Shown here: in pieces, positions 1 to 12,070 of the stretch
Layout of the letters: every line of letters starts with the position of its first letter
Position numbering within the stretch: the first letter of the stretch is position 1
Source of the DNA: Pisaster brevispinus
Taxonomy: Eukaryota; Echinodermata; Asteroidea; Forcipulatida; Asteriidae
Assembly (NCBI GenBank): GCA_023634235.1
Contig: JAMKCF010000058.1
Location: 248,001 to 312,000, forward strand
DNA: 64,000 bases
Direction: 5' to 3'
Notes under the pieces: generated by a model
Databases searched by the model: none
Seen by the model: only the letters and a program-made list of their open reading frames with translations
What the model was told of the DNA's origin: nothing
Position numbers and translations under genes: made by a program

Positions 1-74
1 ACAAATACAAAATAAGGAGGGTCACATCACCCCCAGGGCAATATCGAATCTGCACAATTTTAGTACCACTGTAA

Positions 75-91
75 AGCCCGTTTCAAGGGCT
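75..91. other. Conserved inverted repeat agccc-N7-gggct
   Basis: agccc (75-79) and gggct (87-91) can form a 5-bp stem with a 7-base loop gtttcaa. The motif is in almost every A and B unit, with loop variants gtttaaa and gttttaa that keep the stem. Copies near 33,840 and 36,842 read aaggactcc and weaken it. It is shared by both subfamilies, but the stem is short and may mean nothing. Confidence 0.5.
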
Positions 92-176
92 CCCTCTCCC
101 GTGAGTTTGGGGTCGCTGACGATTCTGTAGGCGAGGCGAGCGGCCTGGATGTTAGGCCTACCCCTAAGAAAAATTG

Positions 177-204
177 AAAAAAAAAAAAAAAAAAAAAAAA
201 AAAA
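177..204. repeat. Poly(A) tract of an A monomer (28 A)
   Basis: Representative of the homopolymer present once in each A unit, between aaaaattg or its remnant and cccagaagc or cagaagc. Lengths I read range from the high teens to about 30, and many copies are interrupted by C, G or T (for example near 620, 2,360, 10,130, 15,665, 41,270, 62,755). Long dA:dT runs are known to disfavour nucleosomes. Lengths may include sequencing or assembly error. Confidence 0.85.
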
Positions 205-842
205 CCCAGAAGCAAGGTCGTGCCGGCAGGGGTCATGGCCCAAAATAAAAGTGCGGTGAATTTGGGAATAACTCCCGATCTAGGAGGGCTAGAGGGATGA
301 TTTTTTTACCTGACTCTGCCTTAGGTATCCCTGCATCCGAAAATTAGACTTTTACGGCCGTTGCGGGCAGGCTTCACACCGGAAAAGACCAGCAAGCGGG
401 GACACTCCGAAAGCCCCCCAAAACATCAACTTGATTTTGCTGTAAAAAGACACAAATACAAAATAAGGAGGGTCACATCACCCCCAGGGCAATATCGAAT
501 CTGCACAATTTTAGTACCACTGTAAAGCCCGTTTCAAGGGCTCCCTCTCCCGTGAGTTTGGAGTCGCTGACGATTCTGTAGGCGAGGCGAGCGGCCTGGA
601 TGTTAGGCCTACCCCTAAGAAAAATAGAAAAAAAAAACAAAAAAAAAAAAACCAAGAAGCAAGGTCGTGCCGGCAGGGGTCATGGCCCAAAATAAAAGTG
701 CGGTGAATTTGGGAATAACTCCCGATCTAGGAGGGCTAGAGGGATGATTTTTTGGCCTGACTCTGCCTTAGGTATCCCTGCATCCGAAAATTAGACTTTT
801 ACGGCCGTTGCGGGCAGGCTTCACACCGGAAAAGACCAGCAA

Positions 843-866
843 GCGGGGACACTCCGAAAGCCCCGC
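843..866. other. Type A-specific inverted repeat gcgggg-N12-ccccgc
   Basis: gcgggg (843-848) and ccccgc (861-866) form a perfect 6-bp GC stem with a 12-base loop in most A units. Type B and mosaic units have cccccc at the second arm, which breaks the stem at one pair. The site is useful as an A/B diagnostic. A role as a structure is only a guess. Confidence 0.5.
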
Positions 867-1704
867 AAAACATCAACGTGATTTTGCTGTAAAAAGACAC
901 AAATACAAAATAAGGAGGGTCACATCACCCCCAGGGCAATATCGAATCTGCACAATTTTAGTACCACTGTAAAGCCCGTTTCAAGGGCTCCCTCTCCCGT
1001 GAGTTTGGGGTTGCTGACGATTCTGTAGGCGAGGCGAGCGGCCTGGATGTTAGGCCCACCCCTTAGAGAAATAGGAAAACAAAAACCAGGGGTAATGGCC
1101 CAAAATAAAAGTGAGGTGATTTTGGGAATAAGTCCCGATCTAGGAGGGCTAGAGAGATGATTTTTTTACCTGACTCTGCCTTAGGTATCCCTGCATCCAA
1201 AAATTAGACTTTTACGGCCGTTGCGGGCAGGCTTCACACCGGAAAAGACCAGCAAGCGGGGACACTCCGAAAGCCCCCCAAAACATCAACTTGATTTTGC
1301 TGTAAAAAGACACAAATACAAAATAAGGAGGGTCACATCACCCCCAGGGCAATATCGAATCTGCACAATTTTGGTACCACTGTAAAGCCCGTTTCAAGGG
1401 CTCCCTCTCCCGTGAGTTTGGGGTCGCTGACGATTCTGTAGGCGAGGCGAGCGGCCTGGATGTTAGGCCCACCCCTTAGAGAAATAGGAAAACAAAAACC
1501 ACGGGTAATGGCCCAAAATAAAAGTGCGGTGATTTTGGGAATAAGTCCCAATCTAGGAGGGCTAGAGAGATGATTTTTTTACCTGACTCTGCCTTAGGTA
1601 TCCCTGCATCCGAAAATTAGACTTTTACGGCCGTTGCGGGCAGGCTTCACACCGGAAAAGACCAGCAAGCGGGGACACTCCGAAAGCCCCCAAAACATCA
1701 ACTT

Positions 1705-4700
1705 GATTTTGCTTTAAAAATACACAAATACAAAATAAGGAGGGTCACATCACCCCCAGGGCAATATCGAATCTGCACAATTTTAGTACCACTGAAAAGC
1801 CCGTTTCAAGGGCTCCCTCTCCCGTGAGTTTGGGGTCGCTGACGATTCTGTAGGCGAGGCGAGCGGCCTGGATGTTAGGCCTACCCCTAAGAAAAATTGA
1901 AAAAAAAAAAAAAAAAAAAAAAAAAACCCAGAAGCAAGGTCGTGCCGGCAGGGGTCATGGCCCAAAATAAAAGTGCGGTGAATTTGGGAATAACTCCCGA
2001 TCTAGGAGGGCTAGAGGGATGATTTTTTGGCCTGACTCTGCCTTAGGTATCCCTGCATCCGAAAATTAGACTTTTACGGCCGTTGCGGGCAGGCTTCACA
2101 CCGGAAAAGACCAGCAAGCGGGGACACTCCGAAAGCCCCGCAAAACATCAACGTGATTTTGCTGTAAAAAGACACAAATACAAAATAAGGAGGGTCACAT
2201 CACCCCCAGGGCAATATCGAATCTGCACAATTTTAGTACCACTGTAAAGCCCGTTTCAAGGGCTCCCTCTCCCGTGAGTTTGGGGTCGCTGACGATTCTG
2301 TAGGCGAGGCGAGCGGCCTGGATGTTAGGCCTTCCCGTAAGAAAAATTGAAAAAAAAAAATGAAAAAAAAAACCAGAAGCAAGGTCGTGCCGGCAGGGGT
2401 CATGGCCCAAAATAAAAGTGCGGTGAATTTGGGAATAACTCCCGATCTAGGAGGGCTAGAGGGATGATTTTTTGGCCTGACTCTGCCTTAGGTATTCCTG
2501 CATCCGAAAATTAGACTTTTACGGCCGTTGCGGGCAGGCTTTACACCGGAAAAGACCAGCAAGCGGGGACACTCCGAAAGCCCAGCAAAACATCAACGTG
2601 ATTTTGCTGTAAAAAGACACAAATACAAAATAAGGAGGGTCACATCACCCCCAGGGCAATATCGAATCTGCACAATTTTAGTACCACTGTAAAGCCCGTT
2701 TCAAGGGCTCCCTCTCCCGTGAGTTCGGGGTCGCTGACGATTCTGTAGGCGAGGCGAGCGGCCTGGATGTTAGGCCCACTCCTTAGAGAAATAGGAAAAC
2801 AAAAACCAGGGGTAATGGCCCAAAATAAAAGTGCGGTGATTTTGGGAATAAGTCCCGATCTAGGAGGGCTAGAGAGATGATTTTTTTACCTGACTCTGCC
2901 TTAGGTATCCCTACATCCGAAAATTAGACTTTTACGGCCGTTGCGGGCAGGCTTCACACCGGAAAAGACCAGCAAGTGGGGACACTCCGAAAGCCCCCCC
3001 CAAAACATCAACATGATTTTGCTGTAAAAAGACACAAATACAAAATAAGGAGGGTCACATCACCCCCAGGGCAATATCAAATCTGCACAATTTTGATACC
3101 ACTGTAAAGCCCGTTTCAAGGGCTCCCTCTCCCGTGAGTTTGGGGTTGCTGACGATTCTGTAGGCGAGGCGAGCGGCCTGGATGTTAGGCCTACCCCTAA
3201 GAAAAATTGAAAAAAAAAAAAAAAAAAAAAAACCAGAAGCAAGGTCGTGCCGGCAGGGGTCATGGCCCAAAATAAAAGTGCGGTGAATTTGGGAATAACT
3301 CCCGATCTAGGAGGGCTAGAGAGATGATTTTTTGGCCTGACTCTGCCTTAGGTATCCCTGCATCCGAAAATTAGACTTTTACTGCCGTTGCGGGCAGACT
3401 TCACACCGGAAAAGACCAGCAAGCGGGGACACTCCGAAAGCCCCCCAAAACATTAACTTGATTTTGCTGTAAAAAGACACAAATACAAAATAAGGAGGGT
3501 CACATCACCCCCAGGGCAATATTGAATCTGCACAATTTTAGTACCAGTGTAAAGCCCGTTTCAAGGGCTCCCTCTCCCGTGAGTTTGGGGTTGCTGACGA
3601 TTCTGTAGGCGAGGCGAGCGGCCTGGATGTTAGGCCTACCCCTAAGAAAAATTGAAAAAAAAAAAAAAAAAAAAAAAAACAGAAGCAAGGTCGTGCCGGC
3701 AGGGGTCATGGCCCAAAATAAAAGTGCGGTGAATTTGGGAATAACTCCCGATCTAGGAGGGCTAGAGGGATGATTTTTTGGCCTGACTCTGCCTTAGGTA
3801 TCCCTGCATCCGAAAATTAGACTTTTACGGCCGTTGCGGGCAGGCTTCACACCGGAAAAGACCAGCAAGCGGGGACACTCCGAAAGCCCCGCAAAACATC
3901 AACGTGATTTTGCTTTAAAAATACACAAATACAAAATAAGGAGGGTCACATCACCCCCAGGGCAATATCGAATCTGCACAATTTTAGTACCACTGAAAAG
4001 CCCGTTTCAAGGGCTCCCTCTCCCGTGAGTTTGGGGTCGCTGACGATTCTGTAGGCGAGGCGAGCGGCCTGGATGTTAGGCCTACCCCTAAGAAAAATTG
4101 AAAAAAAAAAAAAAAAAAAAAAAAAAACCCAGAAGCAAGGTCGTGCCGGCAGGGGTCATGGCCCAAAATAAAAGTGCGGTGAATTTGGGAATAACTCCCG
4201 ATCTAGGAGGGCTAGAGGGATGATTTTTTGGCCTGACTCTGCCTTAGGTATCCCTGCATCCGAAAATTAGACTTTTACGGCCGTTGCGGGCAGGCTTCAC
4301 ACCGGAAAAGACCAGCAAGCGGGGACACTCCGAAAGCCCCGCAAAACATCAACGTGATTTTGCTGTAAAAAGACACAAATACAAAATAAGGAGGGTCACA
4401 TCACCCCCAGGGCAATATCGAATCTGCACAATTTTAGTACCACTGTAAAGCCCGTTTCAAGGGCTCCCTCTCCCGTGAGTTTGGGGTCGCTGACGATTCT
4501 GTAGGCGAGGCGAGCGGCCTGGATGTTAGGCCTTCCCGTAAGAAAAATTGAAAAAAAAAAAATGAAAAAAAAAACCAGAAGCAAGGTCGTGCCGGCAGGG
4601 GTCATGGCCCAAAATAAAAGTGCGGTGAATTTGGGAATAACTCCCGATCTAGGAGGGCTAGAGGGATGATTTTTTGGCCTGACTCTGCCTTAGGTATTCC

Positions 4701-6105
4701 TGCATCCGAAAATTAGACTTTTACGGCCGTTGCGGGCAGGCTTTACACCGGAAAAGACCAGCAAGCGGGGACACTCCGAAAGCCCAGCAAAACATCAACG
4801 TGATTTTGCTGTAAAAAGACACAAATACAAAATAAGGAGGGTCACATCACCCCCAGGGCAATATCGAATCTGCACAATTTTAGTACCACTGTAAAGCCCG
4901 TTTCAAGGGCTCCCTCTCCCGTGAGTTCGGGGTCGCTGACGATTCTGTAGGCGAGGCGAGCGGCCTGGATGTTAGGCCCACTCCTTAGAGAAATAGGAAA
5001 ACAAAAACCAGGGGTAATGGCCCAAAATAAAAGTGCGGTGATTTTGGGAATAAGTCCCGATCTAGGAGGGCTAGAGAGATGATTTTTTTACCTGACTCTG
5101 CCTTAGGTATCCCTACATCCGAAAATTAGACTTTTACGGCCGTTGCGGGCAGGCTTCACACCGGAAAAGACCAGCAAGTGGGGACACTCCGAAAGCCCCC
5201 CCAAAACATCAACATGATTTTGCTGTAAAAAGACACAAATACAAAATAAGGAGGGTCACATCACCCCCAGGGCAATATCAAATCTGCACAATTTTGATAC
5301 CACTGTAAAGCCCGTTTCAAGGGCTCCCTCTCCCGTGAGTTTGGGGTTGCTGACGATTCTGTAGGCGAGGCGAGCGGCCTGGATGTTAGGCCTACCCCTA
5401 AGAAAAATTGAAAAAAAAAAAAAAAAAAAAAACCAGAAGCAAGGTCGTGCCGGCAGGGGTCATGGCCCAAAATAAAAGTGCGGTGAATTTGGGAATAACT
5501 CCCGATCTAGGAGGGCTAGAGAGATGATTTTTTGGCCTGACTCTGCCTTAGGTATCCCTGCATCCGAAAATTAGACTTTTACGGCCGTTGCGGGCAGACT
5601 TCACACCGGAAAAGACCAGCAAGCGGGGACACTCCGAAAGCCCCCCAAAACATTAACTTGATTTTGCTGTAAAAAGACACAAATACAAAATAAGGAGGGT
5701 CACATCACCCCCAGGGCAATATTGAATCTGCACAATTTTAGTACCAGTGTAAAGCCCGTTTCAAGGGCTCCCTCTCCCGTGAGTTTGGGGTTGCTGACGA
5801 TTCTGTAGGCGAGGCGAGCGGCCTGGATGTTAGGCCTACCCCTAAGAAAAATTGAAAAAAAAAAAAAAAAAAAAAAAAACAGAAGCAAGGTCGTGCCGGC
5901 AGGGGTCATGGCCCAAAATAAAAGTGCGGTGAATTTGGGAATAACTCCCGATCTAGGAGGGCTAGAGGGATGATTTTTTGGCCTGACTCTGCCTTAGGTA
6001 TCCCTGCATCCGAAAATTAGACTTTTACGGCCGTTGCGGGCAGGCTTCACACCGGAAAAGACCAGCAAGCGGGGACACTCCGAAAGCCCCGCAAAACATC
6101 AACGT
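1705..6105. repeat. Higher-order repeat, about 2,201 bp x 2 (A A B A A)
   Basis: Unit starts of copy 1 are 1742 A, 2192 A, 2637 B, 3052 A, 3497 A; of copy 2, 3943 A, 4393 A, 4839 B, 5253 A, 5697 A. Matching starts lie 2,200-2,202 bp apart. Private variants shared by the two copies: gctttaaaaatac (about 1,712 and 3,914), ggccttcccgtaag (2,330 and 4,531), agcccagc (2,580 and 4,782), gagttcgggg (2,722 and 4,923), ccctacatcc (2,910 and 5,110), aagtgggg (2,975 and 5,176), ttttgatacc and gtaccagtgt. Differences are few, for example actgccgttg near 3,380 against acggccgttg near 5,580, and one C fewer in the run near 5,195. This indicates a recent segmental tandem duplication. Confidence 0.9.
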
Positions 6106-6142
6106 GATTTTGCTGTAAAAAGACACAAATACAAAATAAGGA

Positions 6143-9100
6143 GGGTCACATCACCCCCAGGGCAATATCGAATCTGCACAATTTTTGTACCACTGTAAAG
6201 CCCGTTTCAAGGGCTCCCTCTCCCGTGAGTTTGGGGTCGCTGACGATTCTGTAGGCGAGGCGAGCGGTCTGGATGTTAGGCCCACCCCTTAGAGAAATAG
6301 GAAAACAAAAACCAGGGGTAATGGCCCAAAATAAAAGTGCGGTGATTTTGGGAATAAGTCCCGATCTAGGAGGGCTAGAGAGATGATTTTTTTACCTGAC
6401 TCTGCCTTAGGTATCCCTGCATCCGAAAATTAGACTTTTACGGCCGTTGCGGGCAGGCTTCACACCGGAAAAGACCAGCAAGCGGGGACACTCCGAAAGC
6501 CCCCCAAAACATCAACTTGATTTTGCTGTAAAAAGACACAAATACAAAATAAGGAGGGTCACATCACCCCCAGGGCAATATCAAATCTGCACAATTTTAG
6601 TACCACTGTAAAGCCCGTTTCAAGGGCTCCCTCTCCCGTGAGTTTGGGGTCGCTGACTTTTTTGTAGGCGAGGCGAGCGGCCTGGATGTTAGGCCTACCC
6701 CTAAGAAAAATTGAAAAAAAAAAAAAAAAAAAAAAAAAAACAGAAGCAAGGTCGTGCCGGCAGGGGTCATGGCCCAAAATAAAAGTGCGGTGAATTTGGG
6801 AATAACTCCCGATCTAGGAGGGCTAGAGGGATGATTTTTTGGCCTGACTCTGCCTTAGGTATCCCTGCATCCGAAAATTAGACTTTTACGGCCGTTGCGG
6901 GCAGGCTTTACACCGGAAAAGACCAGCAAGCGGGGACACTCCGAAAGCCCCGCAAAACATCAACGTGATTTTGCTGTAAAAAGACACAAATACAAAATAA
7001 GGAGGGTCACATCACCCCCAGGGCAATATCGAATCTGCACAATTTTAGTACCACTGTAAAGCCCGTTTCAAGGGCTCCTTCTCCCGTGAGTTTGGGGTCG
7101 CTGACGATTCTGTAGGCGAGGCGAGCGGCCTGGATGTTAGGCCCACCCCTTAGAGAAATAGGAAAACAAAAACCAGGGGTAATGGCCCAAAATAAAAGTG
7201 CGGTGATTTTGGGAATAAGTCCCGATCTAGGAGGGCTAGAGAGATGATTTTTTTACCTGACTCTGCCTTAGGTATCCCTGCATCCGAAAATTAGACTTTT
7301 ACGGCCGTTGCGGGCAGGCTTCACACCGGAAAAGACCAGCAAGCGGGGACACTCCGAAAGCCCCCCAAAACATCAACTTGATTTTGCTGTAAAAAGACAC
7401 AAATACAAAATAAGGAGGGTCACATCACCCCCAGGGCAATATCAAATCTGCACAATTTTAGTACCACTGTAAAGCCCGTTTCAAGGGCTCCCTCTCCCGT
7501 GAGTTTGGGGTCGCTGACTTTTTTGTAGGCGAGGCGAGCGGCCTGGATGTTAGGCCCACCCCTTAGAGAAATAGGAAAACAAAAACCAGGGGTAATGGCC
7601 CAAAATAAAAGTGCGGTGATTTTGGGAATAAGTCCCGATCTAGGAGGGCTAGAGAGATGATTTTTTTACCTGACTCTGCCTTAGGTATCCCTGCATCCGA
7701 AAATTAGACTTTTACGGCCGTTGCGGGCAGGCTTCACACCGGAAAAGACCAGCAAGCGGGGACACTCCGAAAGCCCCCAAAAACATCAACTTGATTTTGC
7801 TGTAAAAAGACACAAATACAAAATAAGGAGGGTCACATCACCCCCAGGGCAATATTGAATCTGCACAATTTTAGTACCACTGTAAAGCCCGTTTCAAGGG
7901 CTCCCTCTCCCGTGAGTTTGGGATTGCTGACGATTCTGTAGGCGAGGCGAGCGGCCTGGATGTTAGGCCTACCCCTAAGAAAAATTGAAAAAAAAAAAAA
8001 AAAAAAAAAAAAAACAGAAGCAAGGTCGTGCCGGAAGGGGTCATGGCCCAAAATAAAAGTGCGGTGAATTTGGGAATAACTCCCGATCTAGGAGGGCTAG
8101 AGGGATGATTTTTTGGCCTGACTCTGCCTTAGGTATCCCTGCATCCGAAAATTAGACTTTTACGGCCGTTGCGGGCAGGCTTTACACCGGAAAAGACCAG
8201 CAAGCGGGGACACTCCGAAAGCCCCGCAAAACATCAACGTGATTTTGCTGTAAAAAGACACAAATACAAAATAAGGAGGGTCACATCACCCCCAGGGCAA
8301 TATCGAATCTGCACAATTTTAGTACCACTGTAAAGCCCGTTTCAAGGGCTCCTTCTCCCGTGAGTTTGGGGTCGCTGACGATTCTGTAGGCGAGGCGAGC
8401 GGCCTGGATGTTAGGCCCACCCCTTAGAGAAATAGGAAAACAAAAACCAGGGGTAATGGCCAAAAATAAAAGTGCGGTGATTTTGGGAATAAGTCCCTAT
8501 CTAGGAGGGCTAGAGAGATGATTTTTTTACCTGACTCTGCCTTATGTATCCCTGCATCCGAAAATTAGACTTTTACGGACGTTGCGGGCAGGCTTCACAC
8601 CGGAAAAGACCAGCAAGCGGGGACACTCCGAAAGCCCCCCAAAACATCAACTTGATTTTGCTGTAAAAAGACAAAAATACAAAATAAGGAGGGTCACATC
8701 ACCCCCAGGGCAATATCGAATCTGCACAATTTTAGTACCACTGTAAAGCCCGTTTCAAGGGCTCCCTCTCCCGTGAGTTTGGGGTCGCTGACGATTCTCT
8801 AGGCGAGGCGAGCGGCCTGGATGTTAGGCCTACCCCTAAGAAAAATTGAAAAAAAAAAAAAAAAAAAAAAAAAAAACCCAGAAGCAAGGTCGTGCCGGCA
8901 GGGGTCATGGCCCAAAATAAAAGTGCGGTGAATTTGGGAATAACTCCCGATCTAGGAGGGCTAGAGGGATGATTTTTTGGCCTGACTCTGCCTTAGGTAT
9001 CCCTGCATCCGAAAATTAGACTTTTACGGCCGTTGCGGGCAGGCTTCACACCGGAAAAGACCAGCAAGCGGGGACACTCCGAAAGCCCCCCAAAACATCA

Positions 9101-9967
9101 ACGTGATTTTGCTGTAAAAAGACACAAATACAAAATAAGGAGGGTCACATCACCCCCAGGGCAATATCGAATCTGCACAATTTTAGTACCACTGTAAAGC
9201 CCGTTTCAAGGGCTCCCTCTCCCGTGAGTTTGGGGTCGCTGACGATTCTGTAGGCGAGGCGAGTGGCCTGGATGTTAGGCCCACCCCTTAGAGAAATAGG
9301 AAAACAAAAACCAGGGGTAATGGCCCAAAATAAAAGTGCGGTGATTTTGGGAATAAGTCCCGATCTAGGAGGGCTAGAGAGATGATTTTTTTACCTGACT
9401 CTGCCTTAGGTATCCCTGCATCCGAAAATTAGACTTTTACGGCCGTTGCGGGCAGGCTTCACACCGGAAAAGACCAGCAAGCGGGGACACTCCGAAAGCC
9501 CCCCAAAACATCAACGTGATTTTGCTGTAAAAAGACACAAATACAAAATAAGGAGGGTCACATCACCCCCAGGGCAATATCGAATCTGCACAATTTTAAT
9601 ACCACTGTAAAGCCCGTTTCAAGGGCTCCCTCTCCCGTGAGTTTGGGGTCGCTGACGATTCTGTAGGCGAGGCGAGTGGCCTGGATGTTAGGCCCACCCC
9701 TTAGAGAAATAGGAAAAAAAAAACCAGGGGTAATGGCCCAAAATAAAAGTGCGGTGATTTTGGGAATAAGTCCCGATCTAGGAGGGCTAGAGAGATGATT
9801 TTTTTACCTGACTCTGCCTTAGGTATCCCTGCATCCGAAAATTAGACTTTTACGGCCGTTGCGGGCAGGCTTCACACCGGAAAAGACCAGCAAGCGGGGA
9901 CACTCCGAAAGCCCCCCAAAACATCAACTTGATTTTGCTGTAAAAAGACACAAATACAAAATAAGGA
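6143..9967. repeat. Array segment with local 413, 861 and 1,274-bp duplications
   Basis: Unit starts: 6143 B, 6556 A, 7004 B, 7417 B, 7830 A, 8278 B, 8691 A, 9142 B, 9555 B. The private variant gctgacttttttgtagg occurs at about 6,653 (an A unit) and 7,514 (a B unit), 861 bp apart, so the unit at 7417 has a left half copied from the A unit at 6556 and a B right half. The variant ggctccttctcccg links 7004 and 8278, 1,274 bp apart. The adjacent B units at 9142 and 9555 share gcgagtggcc and look like a simple 413-bp duplication. Confidence 0.85.
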
Positions 9968-10412
9968 GGGTCACATCACCCCCAGGGCAATATCGAATCT
10001 GCACAATTTTAGTACCACTGTAAAGCCCGTTTCAAGGGCTCCCTCTCCCGTGAGTTTGGGGTCGCTGACGATTCTGTAGGCGAGGCGAGCGGCCTGGATG
10101 TTAGGCCTACCCCTAAGAAAAATTGAAAAAAACAAAACAAAAAACAACCCAGAAGCAAGGTCGTGCCGGCAGGGGTCATGGCCCAAAATAAAAGTGCGGT
10201 GAATTTGGGAATAACTCCCGATCTAGGAGGGCTAGAGGGATGATTTTTTGGCCTGACTCTGCCTTAGGTATCCCTGCATCCGAAAATTAGACTTTTACGG
10301 CCGTTGCGGGCAGGCTTCACACCGGAAAAGACCAGCAAGCGGGGACACTCCGAAAGCCCCGCAAAACATCAACGTGATTTTGCTGTAAAAAGACACAAAT
10401 ACAAAATAAGGA

Positions 10413-10857
10413 GGGTCACATCACCCCCAGGGCAATATTGAATCTGCACAATATTAGTACCACTGTAAAGCCCGTTTCAAGGGCTCCCTCTCCCGTGAGT
10501 TTGGGGTCGCTGACGATTCTGTAGGCGAGGCGAGCGGCCTGGATGTTAGGCCCACCCCTTAGAGAAATAGGAAACAAAACAAAAAAAAACAACCCAGAAG
10601 CAAGGTCGTGCCGGCAGGGGTCATGGCCCAAAATAAAAGTGCGGTGAATTTGGGAATAACTCCCGATCTAGGAGGACTAGAGGGATGATTTTTTGGCCTG
10701 ACTCTGCCTTAGGTATCCCTGCATCCGAAAATTAGACTTTTACGGCCGTTGCGGGCAGGCTTCACACCGGAAAAGACCAGTAAGCGGGGACACTCCGAAA
10801 GCCCCGCAAAACATCAACGTGATTTTGCTGTAAAAAGACACAAATACAAAATAAGGA
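10413..10857. repeat. B/A hybrid monomer, exchange inside the A-rich tract
   Basis: The left flank is type B (cccaccccttagagaaatagg). The A-rich stretch is interrupted by single C bases, and the right side is type A, including agaagcaaggtcgtgccggc, gaatttgggaataactcc and ccccgc. The switch falls within the A-rich stretch, so this is a recombinant between the subfamilies. Confidence 0.85.
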
Positions 10858-12070
10858 GGGTCACATCACCCCCAGGGCAATATCGAATCTGCACAATTTT
10901 AATACCACTGTAAAGCCCGTTTCAAGGGCTCCCTCTCCCGTGAGTTTGGGGTCGCTGACGAGTCTGTAGGCGAGGCGAGCGCCCTGGATGTTAGGCCCAC
11001 CCCTTAGAGAAATAGGAAAACAAAAACCAGGGGTAATGGCCCAAAATAAAAGTGCAGTGATTTTGGGAATAAGTCCCGATCTAGGAGGGCTAGAGAGATG
11101 ATTTTTTTACCTGACTCTGCCTTAGGTATCCCTGCATCCGAAAATTAGACTTTTACGGCCGTTGCGGGCAGGCTTCACACCGGAAAAGACCAGCAAGCGG
11201 GGACACTCCGAAAGCCCCCCAAAACATCAACTTGATTTTGCTGTAAAAAGACTCAAATACAAAATAAGGAGGGTCACATCACCCCCAGGGCAATATCGAA
11301 TCTGCACAATTTTAGTACCACTGTAAAGCCCGTTTCAAGGGCTCCCTCTCCCGTGAGTTTGGGGTCGCTGACGATTCTGTAGGCGAGGCGAGCGGCCTGG
11401 ATGTTAGGCCTACCCCTAAGAAAAATTGAAAAAAAAAAAAAAAAAAAAAAAAAACAGAAGCAAGGTCGTGCCGGCAGGGGTCATGGCCCAAAATAAAAGT
11501 GCGGTGAATTTGGGAATAACTCCCGATCTAGGAGGGCTAGAGGGATGATTTTTTGGCCTGACTCTGCCTTAGGTATCCCTGCATCCGAAAATTTGACTTT
11601 TACGGCCGTTGCGGGCAGGCTTCACACCGGAAAAGACCAGCAAGCGGGGACACTCCGAAAGCCCCGCAAAACATCAACGTGATTTTGCTGTAAAAAGACA
11701 CAAATACAAAATAAGGAGGGTCACATCACCCCCAGGGCAATATCGAATCTGCACAATTTTAGTACCACTGTAAAGCCCGTTTCAAGGGCTCCCTCTCCCG
11801 TGAGTTTGGGGTCGCTGACGATTCTGTAGGCGAGGCGAGCGGCCTGGATGTTAGGCCCACCCCTTAGAGAAATAGGAAAACAAAAACCAGGGGTAATGGC
11901 CCAAAATAAAAGTGCGCTGATTTTGGGAATAAGTCCCGATCTAGGAGAGCTAGAGGGATGATTTTTTTACCTGACTCTGCCTTAGGTATCCCTGCATCCG
12001 AAAATTAGACTTTTACGGCCGTTGCGGGCAGGCTTCACACCGGAAAAGACCAGCAAGCGGGGACACTCCG
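10593..12070. repeat. Segment duplicated 6,498 bp downstream (copy 1)
   Basis: Private variants shared with about 17,091-18,568 at a constant offset of 6,498 bp: gaccagtaagcgg (10,777 and 17,275), gagcgccctgg (10,977 and 17,475), agtgcagtgatt (11,051 and 17,549), aagactcaaatac (11,248 and 17,746), cgaaaatttgac (11,587 and 18,085) and gtgcgctgatt (11,913 and 18,411). Unit starts 10858, 11271 and 11718 match 17356, 17769 and 18216. Few differences were seen, for example gacgagtctg against gacgattatg. Confidence 0.85.

Larger units (their letters stand above)
1..1741. repeat. Array segment 1: partial unit then A, A, B, B
   Basis: Bases 1-18 are the tail of a monomer cut by the window edge. Unit starts: 19 (A on the left but B-like on the right, with tttttttacc, cccccc and aacttg), 470 (A with interrupted tract), 917 (B, 413 bp), 1330 (B, 412 bp). 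The first unit is thus already an A/B mosaic. No gene is supported in this segment. Confidence 0.9.

Noticed and set aside
159..176. Telomeric repeat remnant (ccctaa within cctacccctaag)
   Set aside because: It is a single copy per A unit, never in tandem, and B units read cccttag. A chance hexamer is enough to explain it.
177..204. Poly(A) tract as the 3' tail of a SINE or processed retrocopy
   Set aside because: The AATAAA hexamer lies about 40 bases after the tract, not before it; no target-site duplication flanks the unit; and copies are in head-to-tail tandem and not dispersed.
301..340. Spliced-leader RNA gene (T-run like an Sm site next to ccttaggtatcc)
   Set aside because: The T-run context differs between A (ttttttgg) and B (tttttttacc), no known leader sequence is present, and the donor-like site is mutated in several copies (cttatgtatcc, cttagttatcc).
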